Under the pieces are notes generated by a model that had not been told where the DNA came from, made no database searches, and worked only from the letters and a program-made list of their open reading frames with translations. Shown here one piece after another: positions 36,385 through 44,420 of a DNA stretch of 64,000 bases; position 1 is the first letter of the stretch, and every line of letters starts with the position of its first letter. Source of the DNA: Crocinitomicaceae bacterium (GTDB taxonomy: Bacteria; Bacteroidota; Bacteroidia; Flavobacteriales_D; Crocinitomicaceae); assembly GCA_016709005.1 (NCBI GenBank), contig JADJEU010000001.1, positions 372,001 to 436,000 on the forward strand, given 5' to 3'. The position numbers and the translations under genes are program-made.

Positions 36385-36756
36385 ATGAGAAACCTTGCGC
36401 TGATACTTGTTGTGTTTGCAGCATTTTCATGTCGCAAAAGTTTAGTTCATGAGCGTTGGATTTCGAATGCATCGGATGATACCGTCTTTGTTTGGAATCC
36501 TGATTTTGAAGATACGACATACATTATTGCACCCGCTCAAAAAGCAATGATCTATTCATATGAAATTTTAGATAAAGATCAGCCAAGTGAATATTGTGCT
36601 TGGATGGGGGACAGCTTATTCATTCAAAACTCAAAAGACTCAATCTGCGAAAAACCAGTGAGCCGCGAATCAAATTGGTTTTCGAATGTAATTCCTCAAG
36701 AAAAGAAAACGCGTAAACAAGTCTGCACGTTTACCGTTTATGATGATGATTTTTAA
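36385..36756 (+). CDS. hypothetical lipoprotein
   Basis: 123 residues from ATG 36385 (MRNLALILVVFAAFSCRKSL) with lipobox AFSC. The mature part is a small beta-rich domain (TVFVWNPDFEDTTYIIAP) with two further cysteines (EYCAWMGD, DSICEKP) and a C-terminal KKTRKQVCTFTVYDDDF. No family recognised. It begins 10 bases after pepD and is probably co-transcribed; the next gene is convergent. Outer-membrane anchoring inferred. Confidence 0.6.
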   Translation: MRNLALILVVFAAFSCRKSLVHERWISNASDDTVFVWNPDFEDTTYIIAPAQKAMIYSYEILDKDQPSEYCAWMGDSLFIQNSKDSICEKPVSRESNWFSNVIPQEKKTRKQVCTFTVYDDDF

Positions 36757-36781
36757 TCGATAAACAGGATATTCAAACAAC

Positions 36782-38038
36782 CTATTTCGCTGACGATGAT
36801 TGCGACGGTGCTGGCTTGCCCTGGCCTGATGAAGGTTTCTTCTTTTTATTAAAGAACTTTTTCTTACCACCAGGTTTGGACTCAGATGCAGCGCCTTCAA
36901 CAGGTGGTGGACCAAACTCTTCTGGTAAAACAAGTTTTGGAACCGTCATATCAATCAACTTTTCAATGCGACGAAGTTTGTGCATGTCTGGTCCGCTCAC
37001 TAAAGTATAAGCTTCACCTTTTGTATTGGCGCGCGCCGTTCTTCCAATTCTATGAACATAATCTTCTGCGTCGTGAGGAACATCGTAATTGATCACCATA
37101 TTGATTTCTTTGATATCAATTCCGCGACTCATGACATCTGTAGCAACAAGAACTTTTAATCTCTTGGAACGGAATTCCTGAAGTACTTCTTCACGTTCAT
37201 TTTGTTCAAGATCAGATGAAATTCCTTTGGCATTGTAACCGCTCTTTTTCAATCCTCGCACAATCGAATTCACTTTCATTTTTGCGGATGTAAAAATGAT
37301 AATGCTGTCATATTCTTTGCGGCTGTCCAAAATTAATTTGACGGTTTTTTCTTTCTGATCTTCGTGTGCAAAGTATGCGAATTGAGAAACGCCCTCAGCA
37401 GGTTTAGAAATGGAAAGTGAAATTTCTTCCGGATCTTTCAAAATCTTTTTAGCCAATGTGCGAATCTGATTGGGCATTGTTGCACTGAACATCAAAGTTT
37501 GTCTGTCAGCCGGCAGGTATGAAATTATTTTATTTAAATCATCTGTGAAGCCCATGTCCATCATACGGTCAGCCTCATCTAAAACCAAATGTTTTACTTT
37601 GCTGAAATCAACGTATCCCATCTTTAAATGCGATAAAAGTTTTCCGGGTGTCGCAACAATAATATCGGTTCCGTTTACCAAAGCGTCTTTTTGATTATCC
37701 CAGCCTTTTCCATCTCCACCGCCATAAATGGCAACAGATCCAACTGATACAAAGTAGGAGAGACCTTGAATTTGTTGTTCAATCTGTATTGCTAATTCAC
37801 GTGTGGGTACAATGATTAATGTATCGATGGATGATTCTGTTTTGCCTTTGAGTTTATTTAAAATAGGCAGAACAAAGGCTGCTGTTTTACCTGTACCGGT
37901 TTGCGCGCAGGCTATTAAATCTTTATTTTTTAAGATCACAGGTATTGAAAACTCTTGAATTGGAGTTGCGTTTTCAAATCCCATATAGGAAATTGCTTCA
38001 ATGATTGATTCGTCTAAATTGAATTCTGTAAATTTCAT
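36782..38038 (-). CDS. DEAD-box RNA helicase
   Basis: 418 residues from ATG 38038 (MKFTEFNLDESIIEAISYMG); a frame to 38071 overlaps the upstream gene and is less likely. All DEAD-box motifs are present in order: Q motif ATPIQEFSIP, I AQTGTGKTAAF, Ia PTRELAIQ, II VLDEADRMMDMGF, III SATMP, IV IIIFTSAK, V ATDVMSRGIDIKEI, VI HRIGRTARAN. The tail is rich in Gly, Ser and Lys (GGKKKFFNKKKKPSSGQG), typical of RhlE-like helicases and their RNA binding. It follows the second SpoIIE gene by eight bases, so they may share a transcript. Roles in ribosome assembly or cold adaptation are usual. Confidence 0.92.
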   Translation of the reverse strand: MKFTEFNLDESIIEAISYMGFENATPIQEFSIPVILKNKDLIACAQTGTGKTAAFVLPILNKLKGKTESSIDTLIIVPTRELAIQIEQQIQGLSYFVSVGSVAIYGGGDGKGWDNQKDALVNGTDIIVATPGKLLSHLKMGYVDFSKVKHLVLDEADRMMDMGFTDDLNKIISYLPADRQTLMFSATMPNQIRTLAKKILKDPEEISLSISKPAEGVSQFAYFAHEDQKEKTVKLILDSRKEYDSIIIFTSAKMKVNSIVRGLKKSGYNAKGISSDLEQNEREEVLQEFRSKRLKVLVATDVMSRGIDIKEINMVINYDVPHDAEDYVHRIGRTARANTKGEAYTLVSGPDMHKLRRIEKLIDMTVPKLVLPEEFGPPPVEGAASESKPGGKKKFFNKKKKPSSGQGKPAPSQSSSAK

Positions 38039-38046
38039 GTTGATTT

Positions 38047-40098
38047 TTAAATAAGAACACCCATCAAACAAACATCGTCTACTTGTTCCAGATTGCCTTT
38101 CCAGCTTTCAAATGTATGGTCAAGAATGCTGGCCTGCTGAGCCAGCGGAAGGTTTGCGTTTTGTATGAGAAGTTCTTTTAATTGTTTGTATTTGAATTTT
38201 TTTCCACTGGATCCGCCAAACTGATCGGCGTATCCATCTGTATAAAGATAGAGAATATCTCCTTTCTTTAGGTTTATTTTATTTGAAGTGAAAGGTTTCT
38301 CCTCTGCGTATTTTCCAATGGGCTGTTTGTCAGCGAGTGTTTCGATCAGTTCTTTTTCACGAATCAGAAATAGACTATTGTTGGCTCCTGAAAAAATAAG
38401 TTCATGGGTTGATTTATTCCATACACAAAGGCTGATGTCCATTCCATCACGAATTGTTCCGGCAGTTTTATTTTTAGTCGAATCATTTTCAAAAGTTTCA
38501 ACAACCAGCTCTCTTGTTTTATCCAGAATTTTACCGGGATCTGTTAATTTAAATTCGTTCACTGCACGATTAAGCGCATTATGACAAACTACGCTTACCA
38601 TTGCGCCCGGAACGCCATGTCCTGTGCAATCAGCTACCGCAAAGATGATCAGATCGTTTACTTTTTCCAACCAATAAAAATCGCCGGCAACAATGTCTTT
38701 CGGTTTATAAAGAATAAAACTTTCGGGAAGATTTTTTTTGAATTCGGAATCTCCGGGTAAAATAGCTTCTTGAATTCGTTTCGCGTAATTGATACTATCT
38801 GTGATCTCTTTGTTTTTTTCTTCGACAATGTGTTTCTGAGTTTCTACTTCCAGTTTTTGTTTTGCAATGATTTCATGATCTCTTTTTTTGCGGATGTAGC
38901 CGACGAAAATCAATACTCCCACAATGGCAAAAGCACCAATTCCGGCAAACAAAATGTATTGGACTTTTTCTTTTTTGTGTAAGTCTTTTTCATAAACAAG
39001 TGTTTGCACTTGTTGCTGATTGGCAAACTGAAGACTATCCTGTAATCTTTGTCTGTCCAAATTGAATTGAAAATCAAGCTTCATTACCTCTTGATTTTGT
39101 GCCGAGCCTTCTAACGAGTCAACATAGAGAAGGTTTTCTTCTAAATAAGCAAGAGCGGATTTGTCGTTTCCACTCTTTTTATGAACAGAATAAAGGCAGT
39201 CACAACTTTCTTTTAAACCCTCTAAACTCTTAGATTCCTTTGCAAGATTATATGCTTGCTCACAATAGGCCAGAGCAACTGGAAGTCGTCCCTGAAACAT
39301 ATAGCAATAACCAATGCTTTTCATTGCAAATGATATTCCAGGGGAATGATCTACTAATTTATACATTTCAATTGCTTCCGTAAAATTGAAGATGGCAGAA
39401 TCGAATAGCTCTTTGTTTGTATAGATTAATCCAATGTTTGAAAGGGTGTTTCCTTTGCCGTAATAGTCTTCGCAAATATCTGAATAGCGCAAGCTCAGTT
39501 TGTAAGATTCCAGTGCCTTTGCAGTATCGCCCATTTCATAGTAGCACAGACCTGCATTATTATTATAGGTGGCTAATGAGTAGGCTGATTCAGAATCGTA
39601 AGTAATACTTTTGTTGTAAAACTCCAATGCTTTTTCTGGCAATTTGAGTTTCAAATAAATCATTCCAATATTATTTGTGGCGCTTCCTAATGTGAGGCTG
39701 TCGTTAAAATATTCAGCGACTAAAAGACTGGCTTGAAAATTTCGCAAAGCCTCTTTGTAGTTTCCAAATTCATTGTATATCAAACCAATGTTGTTTTTGG
39801 CCATACCCTTACTGCGGAGGTAGAATTCAGCTTCTTTATTTGATTTTGATTCTCGGCGTAAACCTGATTCTGCGATCTCCAACATTCTTTCATTCAACTC
39901 AAGATCTAATTCAGTATCGTATAAATAGATCAGGTCGTCCCATTGACGCATAGCTCTAATTCTGGTTGTGTCATGCGCATCACTATTTGCTATTAACTTC
40001 AATGAATCAATAGCTCGCAATTCAGAATCCGAATACTGTGCAGAAAGGCCATTAGCCGAAAGCAGTAGTGAGAAAAATATGGAAAATCGTAAGATCAA
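38047..40098 (-). CDS. TPR sensor with SpoIIE-type PP2C phosphatase domain (paralogue)
   Basis: 683 residues with a TTG start at 40098 (MILRFSIFFSLLLSANGLSA) placed 20 bases after a TAACTTTG box. Layout matches the gene at 32670: signal peptide, six or more TPR units (residues about 80-320: KNNIGLIYNEFGNYKEALRN, NNIGMIYLKLKLPEKALEFY and others), one membrane helix near 385 (YILFAGIGAFAIVGVLIFVG), linker with DSINYAKRIQEAILPGDSEF, and a SpoIIE phosphatase with AVADCTGHGVPGAMVS, DISLCVWNKST and YLYTDGYADQFGG. The TPR units are better conserved here. Likely a transmembrane signalling phosphatase; the ligand and the phosphoprotein target are unknown. Confidence 0.87.
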   Translation of the reverse strand: MILRFSIFFSLLLSANGLSAQYSDSELRAIDSLKLIANSDAHDTTRIRAMRQWDDLIYLYDTELDLELNERMLEIAESGLRRESKSNKEAEFYLRSKGMAKNNIGLIYNEFGNYKEALRNFQASLLVAEYFNDSLTLGSATNNIGMIYLKLKLPEKALEFYNKSITYDSESAYSLATYNNNAGLCYYEMGDTAKALESYKLSLRYSDICEDYYGKGNTLSNIGLIYTNKELFDSAIFNFTEAIEMYKLVDHSPGISFAMKSIGYCYMFQGRLPVALAYCEQAYNLAKESKSLEGLKESCDCLYSVHKKSGNDKSALAYLEENLLYVDSLEGSAQNQEVMKLDFQFNLDRQRLQDSLQFANQQQVQTLVYEKDLHKKEKVQYILFAGIGAFAIVGVLIFVGYIRKKRDHEIIAKQKLEVETQKHIVEEKNKEITDSINYAKRIQEAILPGDSEFKKNLPESFILYKPKDIVAGDFYWLEKVNDLIIFAVADCTGHGVPGAMVSVVCHNALNRAVNEFKLTDPGKILDKTRELVVETFENDSTKNKTAGTIRDGMDISLCVWNKSTHELIFSGANNSLFLIREKELIETLADKQPIGKYAEEKPFTSNKINLKKGDILYLYTDGYADQFGGSSGKKFKYKQLKELLIQNANLPLAQQASILDHTFESWKGNLEQVDDVCLMGVLI

Positions 40099-40117
40099 CT
40101 TTGGTTTGCCTATTAAA

Positions 40118-40125
40118 CAAAGTTA
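40118..40125 (-). promoter_or_regulatory. -7 box TAACTTTG for the second SpoIIE gene
   Basis: Minus-strand TAACTTTG, 19 bases before the TTG start, in a short spacer. Supports use of the non-ATG start. Confidence 0.4.
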
Positions 40126-40213
40126 ACCATTTCAGATTAAAAAGACTTGACCGTCAAAAGGTTTGAATAAACGCCATGACACGGGCAATTGGTTAGTGTT
40201 TTCAAATCAAAGT

Positions 40214-40272
40214 AAAAAAAGCCCGATTTCTGGCTAGAACATTTATGATTAAGATTCAGAGTCGGGCTTTTT
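40214..40272 (-). terminator. intrinsic terminator with a long loop
   Basis: AAAAAGCCCGA at the left and TCGGGCTTTTT at the right form an 11-bp stem around a ~36-base loop. On the minus strand it follows the 40277-40747 gene immediately and ends in seven T. Confidence 0.7.
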
Positions 40273-40276
40273 GTTT

Positions 40277-40747
40277 TTATCGAAGTGAATCATTGATCAG
40301 TTTTGTCCATTTTTCACCAATTTCAAATTGTGTGTAAACTACTTGATCTGTTTCTGAATTGTATAGTTGAAGATTTTCAACAGCCTTGTTACCCTTTTGT
40401 TTAAATACGATTTCTATTTTATCAGGAGCTTGACTTGCACCAGCGGTCTGCAAATTTGTGACAAGCAACGAGCATGATTTTGCTTCGTTCAGATCAAAAA
40501 TCGTTTCAGTAAATTGGTCATTATTAAATTGTCTGAATAGAATTTTTCGTTTCACCGGATCAAGTCCGAGTAAACGATCACTCCATTGTTCTGTTTCTGA
40601 AAGTTCAAGACCATACTTTAGACCGGTATTAATAAATTCCTGAATGTTTTGATAGTCTTTATTTCTTTTTCTGATTGATAAAATAACGAAGGGTAAAATA
40701 ACTGCCGCCAATATGGCAAGGCCAATAATGATTGATGCTGAGTTCAT
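40277..40747 (-). CDS. hypothetical membrane-anchored protein
   Basis: 156 residues. One N-terminal membrane helix (SIIIGLAILAAVILPFVILS) without a cleavage site, then a soluble domain of about 125 residues (KRNKDYQNIQEFINTGLKYG, LGLDPVKRKILFRQFNN, FDLNEAKSCSLLV) facing the cytoplasm if the positive-inside rule holds (RKRNKD follows the helix). No family recognised. A good terminator lies directly after its stop. Single gene; function unknown. Confidence 0.6.
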   Translation of the reverse strand: MNSASIIIGLAILAAVILPFVILSIRKRNKDYQNIQEFINTGLKYGLELSETEQWSDRLLGLDPVKRKILFRQFNNDQFTETIFDLNEAKSCSLLVTNLQTAGASQAPDKIEIVFKQKGNKAVENLQLYNSETDQVVYTQFEIGEKWTKLINDSLR

Positions 40748-40842
40748 TTTAAATAAGTAATAATGATGCCCCTTTGAGACGATAAATTAATTGCGCTGTT
40801 CTGGCAAACTGATTACCAAAACAAAAAGATCAAAGGAGAATT

Positions 40843-41199
40843 TTACCAGAAATACTGAAAGGGAAAAATCAAATTAACTGAAGTCAGGATTTCACTTTTG
40901 TGATTGTCAAAATCACTCAGCAAATTTTGATTCAGTAATGAAAAGGGAATTAATAATTTAACACAGTCTGGATTAGTGAAAGTGTAATTGGCAATTGATT
41001 CAGAAGATTCAACTCCGATTCGCTTGATTGTCGGATCAACAAAATTAGATCCGGAAAAAACAAATGATTTATAATATGCCTTGGAATCTGAATCAGTTGA
41101 TTTTTTTATTCCAGCATTAAGAGAATGAACTTCTGCAAAAGTTTGCAAAGAAAAAAGCGCAAAAAAGAAAACCGCTATTAACCTCTTGTAAAAATTCAT
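40843..41199 (-). CDS. hypothetical secreted protein
   Basis: 118 residues. Signal peptide MNFYKRLIAVFFFALFSLQT followed by FA-E cleavage. The mature part is about 95 residues, beta-rich (KAYYKSFVFSGSNFVDPTIK) and ends in the aromatic FPFQYFW. It may be a small surface or periplasmic protein; no family recognised. A TAACTTTG box ends only four bases before the ATG, which would make the transcript leaderless. Neighbours on the same strand are unrelated hypothetical genes. Confidence 0.5.
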   Translation of the reverse strand: MNFYKRLIAVFFFALFSLQTFAEVHSLNAGIKKSTDSDSKAYYKSFVFSGSNFVDPTIKRIGVESSESIANYTFTNPDCVKLLIPFSLLNQNLLSDFDNHKSEILTSVNLIFPFQYFW

Positions 41200-41203
41200 A
41201 GTA

Positions 41204-41211
41204 CAAAGTTA
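41204..41211 (-). promoter_or_regulatory. -7 box TAACTTTG next to the start codon at 41199
   Basis: Minus-strand TAACTTTG is followed by TACT and then the ATG. If active, transcription would begin at or next to the start codon. Confidence 0.4.
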
Positions 41212-41256
41212 CGGCATAAAATCATTCAGACCAGCAAAATGGATCTGATATAAATT

Positions 41257-41655
41257 CTAACAACCAATTCCAAAATGGAGCGTCACTTTACGCACTTTTT
41301 TATCCGGCCATTCTTGCCATGAATATTCCTGAACATCTCCAAAAGAAATAGATTGACAAGCAGGGGAGAGTTCTAGTTGATCAAGCAATAGCTGTGCACG
41401 TTTATCCAGTTCTTTTTGATTCAATCCTTTTTTGAAATATTTGTCTGCTATTAAAAATGTGGCTGATTCAGGAAGAATAAATTCATTTTGACGCATAAAA
41501 CAAATCGTCAAAAAATCTTCATAAGCTTCTGGAAATACACGTAGTATAGCGGCATTGACAACTTCAAAACTGACAATTTGTTCAGGTTCTTTTTCTTCTT
41601 GACCAAACAAATTAGTCAAAGAAAAAAAAGTAAAATACAGAATCAAGAATCTCAT
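41257..41655 (-). CDS. hypothetical secreted protein at the end of the formate dehydrogenase operon
   Basis: 132 residues. Signal peptide MRFLILYFTFFSLTNLFGQ, then a helical acidic domain (AAILRVFPEAYEDFLTICFM, FLIADKYFKKGLNQKELDKR) and a C-terminal strand KVTLHFGIGC ending in cysteine. Its ATGA overlaps the TGA stop of the formate dehydrogenase alpha gene, so it is translated with that operon. It is not a standard Fdh subunit and I do not recognise it; the coupling may be by chance. Confidence 0.6.
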   Translation of the reverse strand: MRFLILYFTFFSLTNLFGQEEKEPEQIVSFEVVNAAILRVFPEAYEDFLTICFMRQNEFILPESATFLIADKYFKKGLNQKELDKRAQLLLDQLELSPACQSISFGDVQEYSWQEWPDKKVRKVTLHFGIGC

Positions 41656-44414
41656 GCTTCAGTTTGCTCAGTCTGATTCAAAATCGCCTCAGCTTCAACT
41701 TTAGCCGCTCCTTTACTTTTACGAATGTTTACCGCCACCACTTTGTATTCAGGGCACAAAGCTTCTGAATCTGCAACACTAGAAGTAATGTTGTTCATTT
41801 CAATTTCAGGGAAGTGGAATGTAGAACTTAAAATTCCCGGTTTTACTTCGTCCGTAATTTTTGCACGCACATCTACTTTTCCTCTCGCGGAAGTCACGCA
41901 AACCAAATCACCCGAATTGATGTTGTGCTTTTTAGCATCCTCTGGATTGATCAGTAAATAATCTTCTTTCAGAATTTTTGCGTTGTTGGTGCGACGTGTC
42001 ATGGTTCCACAATTGTAGTGTTCCAACTCACGGTTCGTAGTAATGATATAAGGGAATTCTACTTTGTTTTGCTCAAGTTCTACTGACTCTTTATAAACGT
42101 TGTGTACAAATTTTCCTTTACCGCGTTTGAAGGTATCTGCATGAAGTAAATCAGAATCTGTGCCGTCTTTGGCAACCGGCCACTGTTTACCGTTGGCTCC
42201 AAGTTCATTCCATTTTACACCGGCAAAGAATGGAACGATTTCAGAAATTTCTTTTAATAAAGTATCTGCATCGTAATCTGCTTGCACATATCCCATTTTA
42301 TTCATGATGTCAGCAATGATCTGACCATCTGGTTTTGTTCCGGGAAGTGGCTGAACAACCTGATTCACGCGTTGAATGCGGCGTTCACCGTTTGTAAAAG
42401 TTCCGCTCTTTTCTAAGAAGGAAGCTCCTGGTAAAACAACGTGTGCAAGTTTTGCTGTCTCAGTCATGAATAATTCCTGAACTACAAATAACTCCAGTTT
42501 TGAAATAGCTTCTTTTACGTGGTGTGTATTTGGATCTGTCTGAACCATATCTTCGCCCATTGACCAAAGAGCTTTGAATTTTCCACTCACAGCAGCATCA
42601 TACATTTGCGGTGTTTTTAAACCGGCAGTTGTAGGCATAGGAACCTTGTAGAATTTTTCATACATCTCATGATATTCAGGAATCGAAACATCATAATATC
42701 CTGCACCCTGATGCGGTTGACAACCCATATCTGCAGCACCTTGTACGTTATTTTGTCCACGCAATGGATTTACTCCCACACCACGGCGCCCAATGTTTCC
42801 GGTCATCATTGCAAGATCTGCAATCAACATTACTGTGAACGTTCCTTGTGAATGCTCAGTAACACCCAAGCCGTGGAATGACATTGCCGCTTTTGATTTA
42901 GCGTAGGCCATGGCTGCTTCTCTCACCAATTCTTTACGAACACCGGTGATTGCTTCTAATTCATCCATGCTTTGCGCAAGCACTTCTTTTTTAAATTCTT
43001 CGTAGCCTTCAGTTCGTTGATCAATAAAATCTTGATTCACCAAACCTTCTGTAATGATATAATAAACCATCATATTAAGTAAGGCAACGTTAGTGCCTGG
43101 TTTTAACTGAAGATGATAGTTTGCATATTTAGCCAATGTAGTTCTGCGCGGATCAATTACGATCAGCGTTTTTCCTTTCATGGCTTGTTGTTTTATTTTT
43201 GCTCCGGTAACAGGATGCGCATCGGTTGGATTGGCTCCAATCACCATGATACATTCTGTAAATTTTAAATCTTTAATTGAGTTTGTTGCAGCACCGGTAC
43301 CAAAGGTACGTTGCATTCCAAGCGCAGTAGGAGAGTGACAAACACGCGCACAACTATCTATATTATTTGTTCCGATAACTGCACGAATAAACTTCTGCAT
43401 CAGATAGTTTTCTTCGTTGGTGCAACGTGCCGATGATACGCCACCAATTGAATCTGCTCCGTAATTTGTTTTAATCTCGGTGAGTTTGTTAGCAATAAAT
43501 TCATAGGCTTCATCCCAGGTAGCAGGAACAAATTCTCCATCCTTTTTAATGAGTGGTGTTTTTAATCGTTCAGCATGATTGTAGAAAGAGAATGCAAAAC
43601 GACCTTTCAAACACGTGTGACCTTGATTCGCTTCTGCTTCGTAAGGTGCCTGAATTGATTTTACTTTTCCGTTAACCGTTGCAACTTCAAGATTACAACC
43701 TACACCGCAATAGGTACAAACTGTTCTTGTTTTTTCAACGTTGGCAACTGATTTTGATTCAAAGATATCTGAGATGGCCGAAGTAGGGCAGGCTTGCGCA
43801 CATGCTCCACAACTTACACAATCAGAATTTTCAAACGTGGTGTTTAAACTTTTAATGATGTGTGCATCAAATCCACGACCCGCCATGCTGAGTACAAATT
43901 CTCCTTGAACTTCGTCACACGCTCTTACACAACGAGAGCAGTTAATACATTTTGAAAAATCAGAAGTCATATAGGCATGACTCAAATCTTTTTTGCGATC
44001 CAAATGATTTTTTCCTTCCGGATAACGAACATCTCTGATTCCAACTTTCGCTGCTACTGTTTGAAGCTCGCAATTGTTGTTTACCTCGCACGTCAAACAA
44101 TCCAACGGGTGATCTGAAAGAACTAATTCAATGATGTTTTTGCGTAGTTTTTCAATTCCATCTGAATGTGGATAGATGTATGAATTTTCAACCACAGGTG
44201 TGTGACACGATGCTTGTGCTTTCGTTTTTCCATTCTCTGCAAACGCAACATCCACGCTGCATACACGACAGGCTCCAAACGGATCTAAGTTTGGTGCATC
44301 ACATAAAGTGGGAACATAATCTTTTCCGAAATTACGTTTGATGAACGTCAAAATGGTTTCACCCGGTTCAATTTCGTAAGGTTTATTATCAATATAGGCT
44401 ACAGATTTGCTCAT
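41652..44414 (-). CDS. fdhA: NAD-linked formate dehydrogenase, alpha (molybdopterin) subunit
   Basis: 920 residues. N-terminal NuoG-like part: 2Fe-2S motif DAPNLDPFGACRVCSVDV, the cysteines of DHPLDCLTCEVNNNC, and two 4Fe-4S clusters CINCSRCVRAC and CVSCGACAQACPTSAI. Then the molybdopterin domain with the cluster CTYCGVGCNLE and the active-site region SCARVCHSPTALG, where the cysteine replaces selenocysteine as Mo/W ligand. GRNVQG-like and NRELEHYNCGTMTRRT segments bind the guanylate cofactor. Oxidises formate to CO2 and passes electrons to the NuoEF-like subunit encoded just upstream (gap six bases). Soluble, cytoplasmic complex of the FdsABG type. Confidence 0.93.
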   Translation of the reverse strand: MSKSVAYIDNKPYEIEPGETILTFIKRNFGKDYVPTLCDAPNLDPFGACRVCSVDVAFAENGKTKAQASCHTPVVENSYIYPHSDGIEKLRKNIIELVLSDHPLDCLTCEVNNNCELQTVAAKVGIRDVRYPEGKNHLDRKKDLSHAYMTSDFSKCINCSRCVRACDEVQGEFVLSMAGRGFDAHIIKSLNTTFENSDCVSCGACAQACPTSAISDIFESKSVANVEKTRTVCTYCGVGCNLEVATVNGKVKSIQAPYEAEANQGHTCLKGRFAFSFYNHAERLKTPLIKKDGEFVPATWDEAYEFIANKLTEIKTNYGADSIGGVSSARCTNEENYLMQKFIRAVIGTNNIDSCARVCHSPTALGMQRTFGTGAATNSIKDLKFTECIMVIGANPTDAHPVTGAKIKQQAMKGKTLIVIDPRRTTLAKYANYHLQLKPGTNVALLNMMVYYIITEGLVNQDFIDQRTEGYEEFKKEVLAQSMDELEAITGVRKELVREAAMAYAKSKAAMSFHGLGVTEHSQGTFTVMLIADLAMMTGNIGRRGVGVNPLRGQNNVQGAADMGCQPHQGAGYYDVSIPEYHEMYEKFYKVPMPTTAGLKTPQMYDAAVSGKFKALWSMGEDMVQTDPNTHHVKEAISKLELFVVQELFMTETAKLAHVVLPGASFLEKSGTFTNGERRIQRVNQVVQPLPGTKPDGQIIADIMNKMGYVQADYDADTLLKEISEIVPFFAGVKWNELGANGKQWPVAKDGTDSDLLHADTFKRGKGKFVHNVYKESVELEQNKVEFPYIITTNRELEHYNCGTMTRRTNNAKILKEDYLLINPEDAKKHNINSGDLVCVTSARGKVDVRAKITDEVKPGILSSTFHFPEIEMNNITSSVADSEALCPEYKVVAVNIRKSKGAAKVEAEAILNQTEQTEA

Positions 44415-44420
44415 AGAAGT

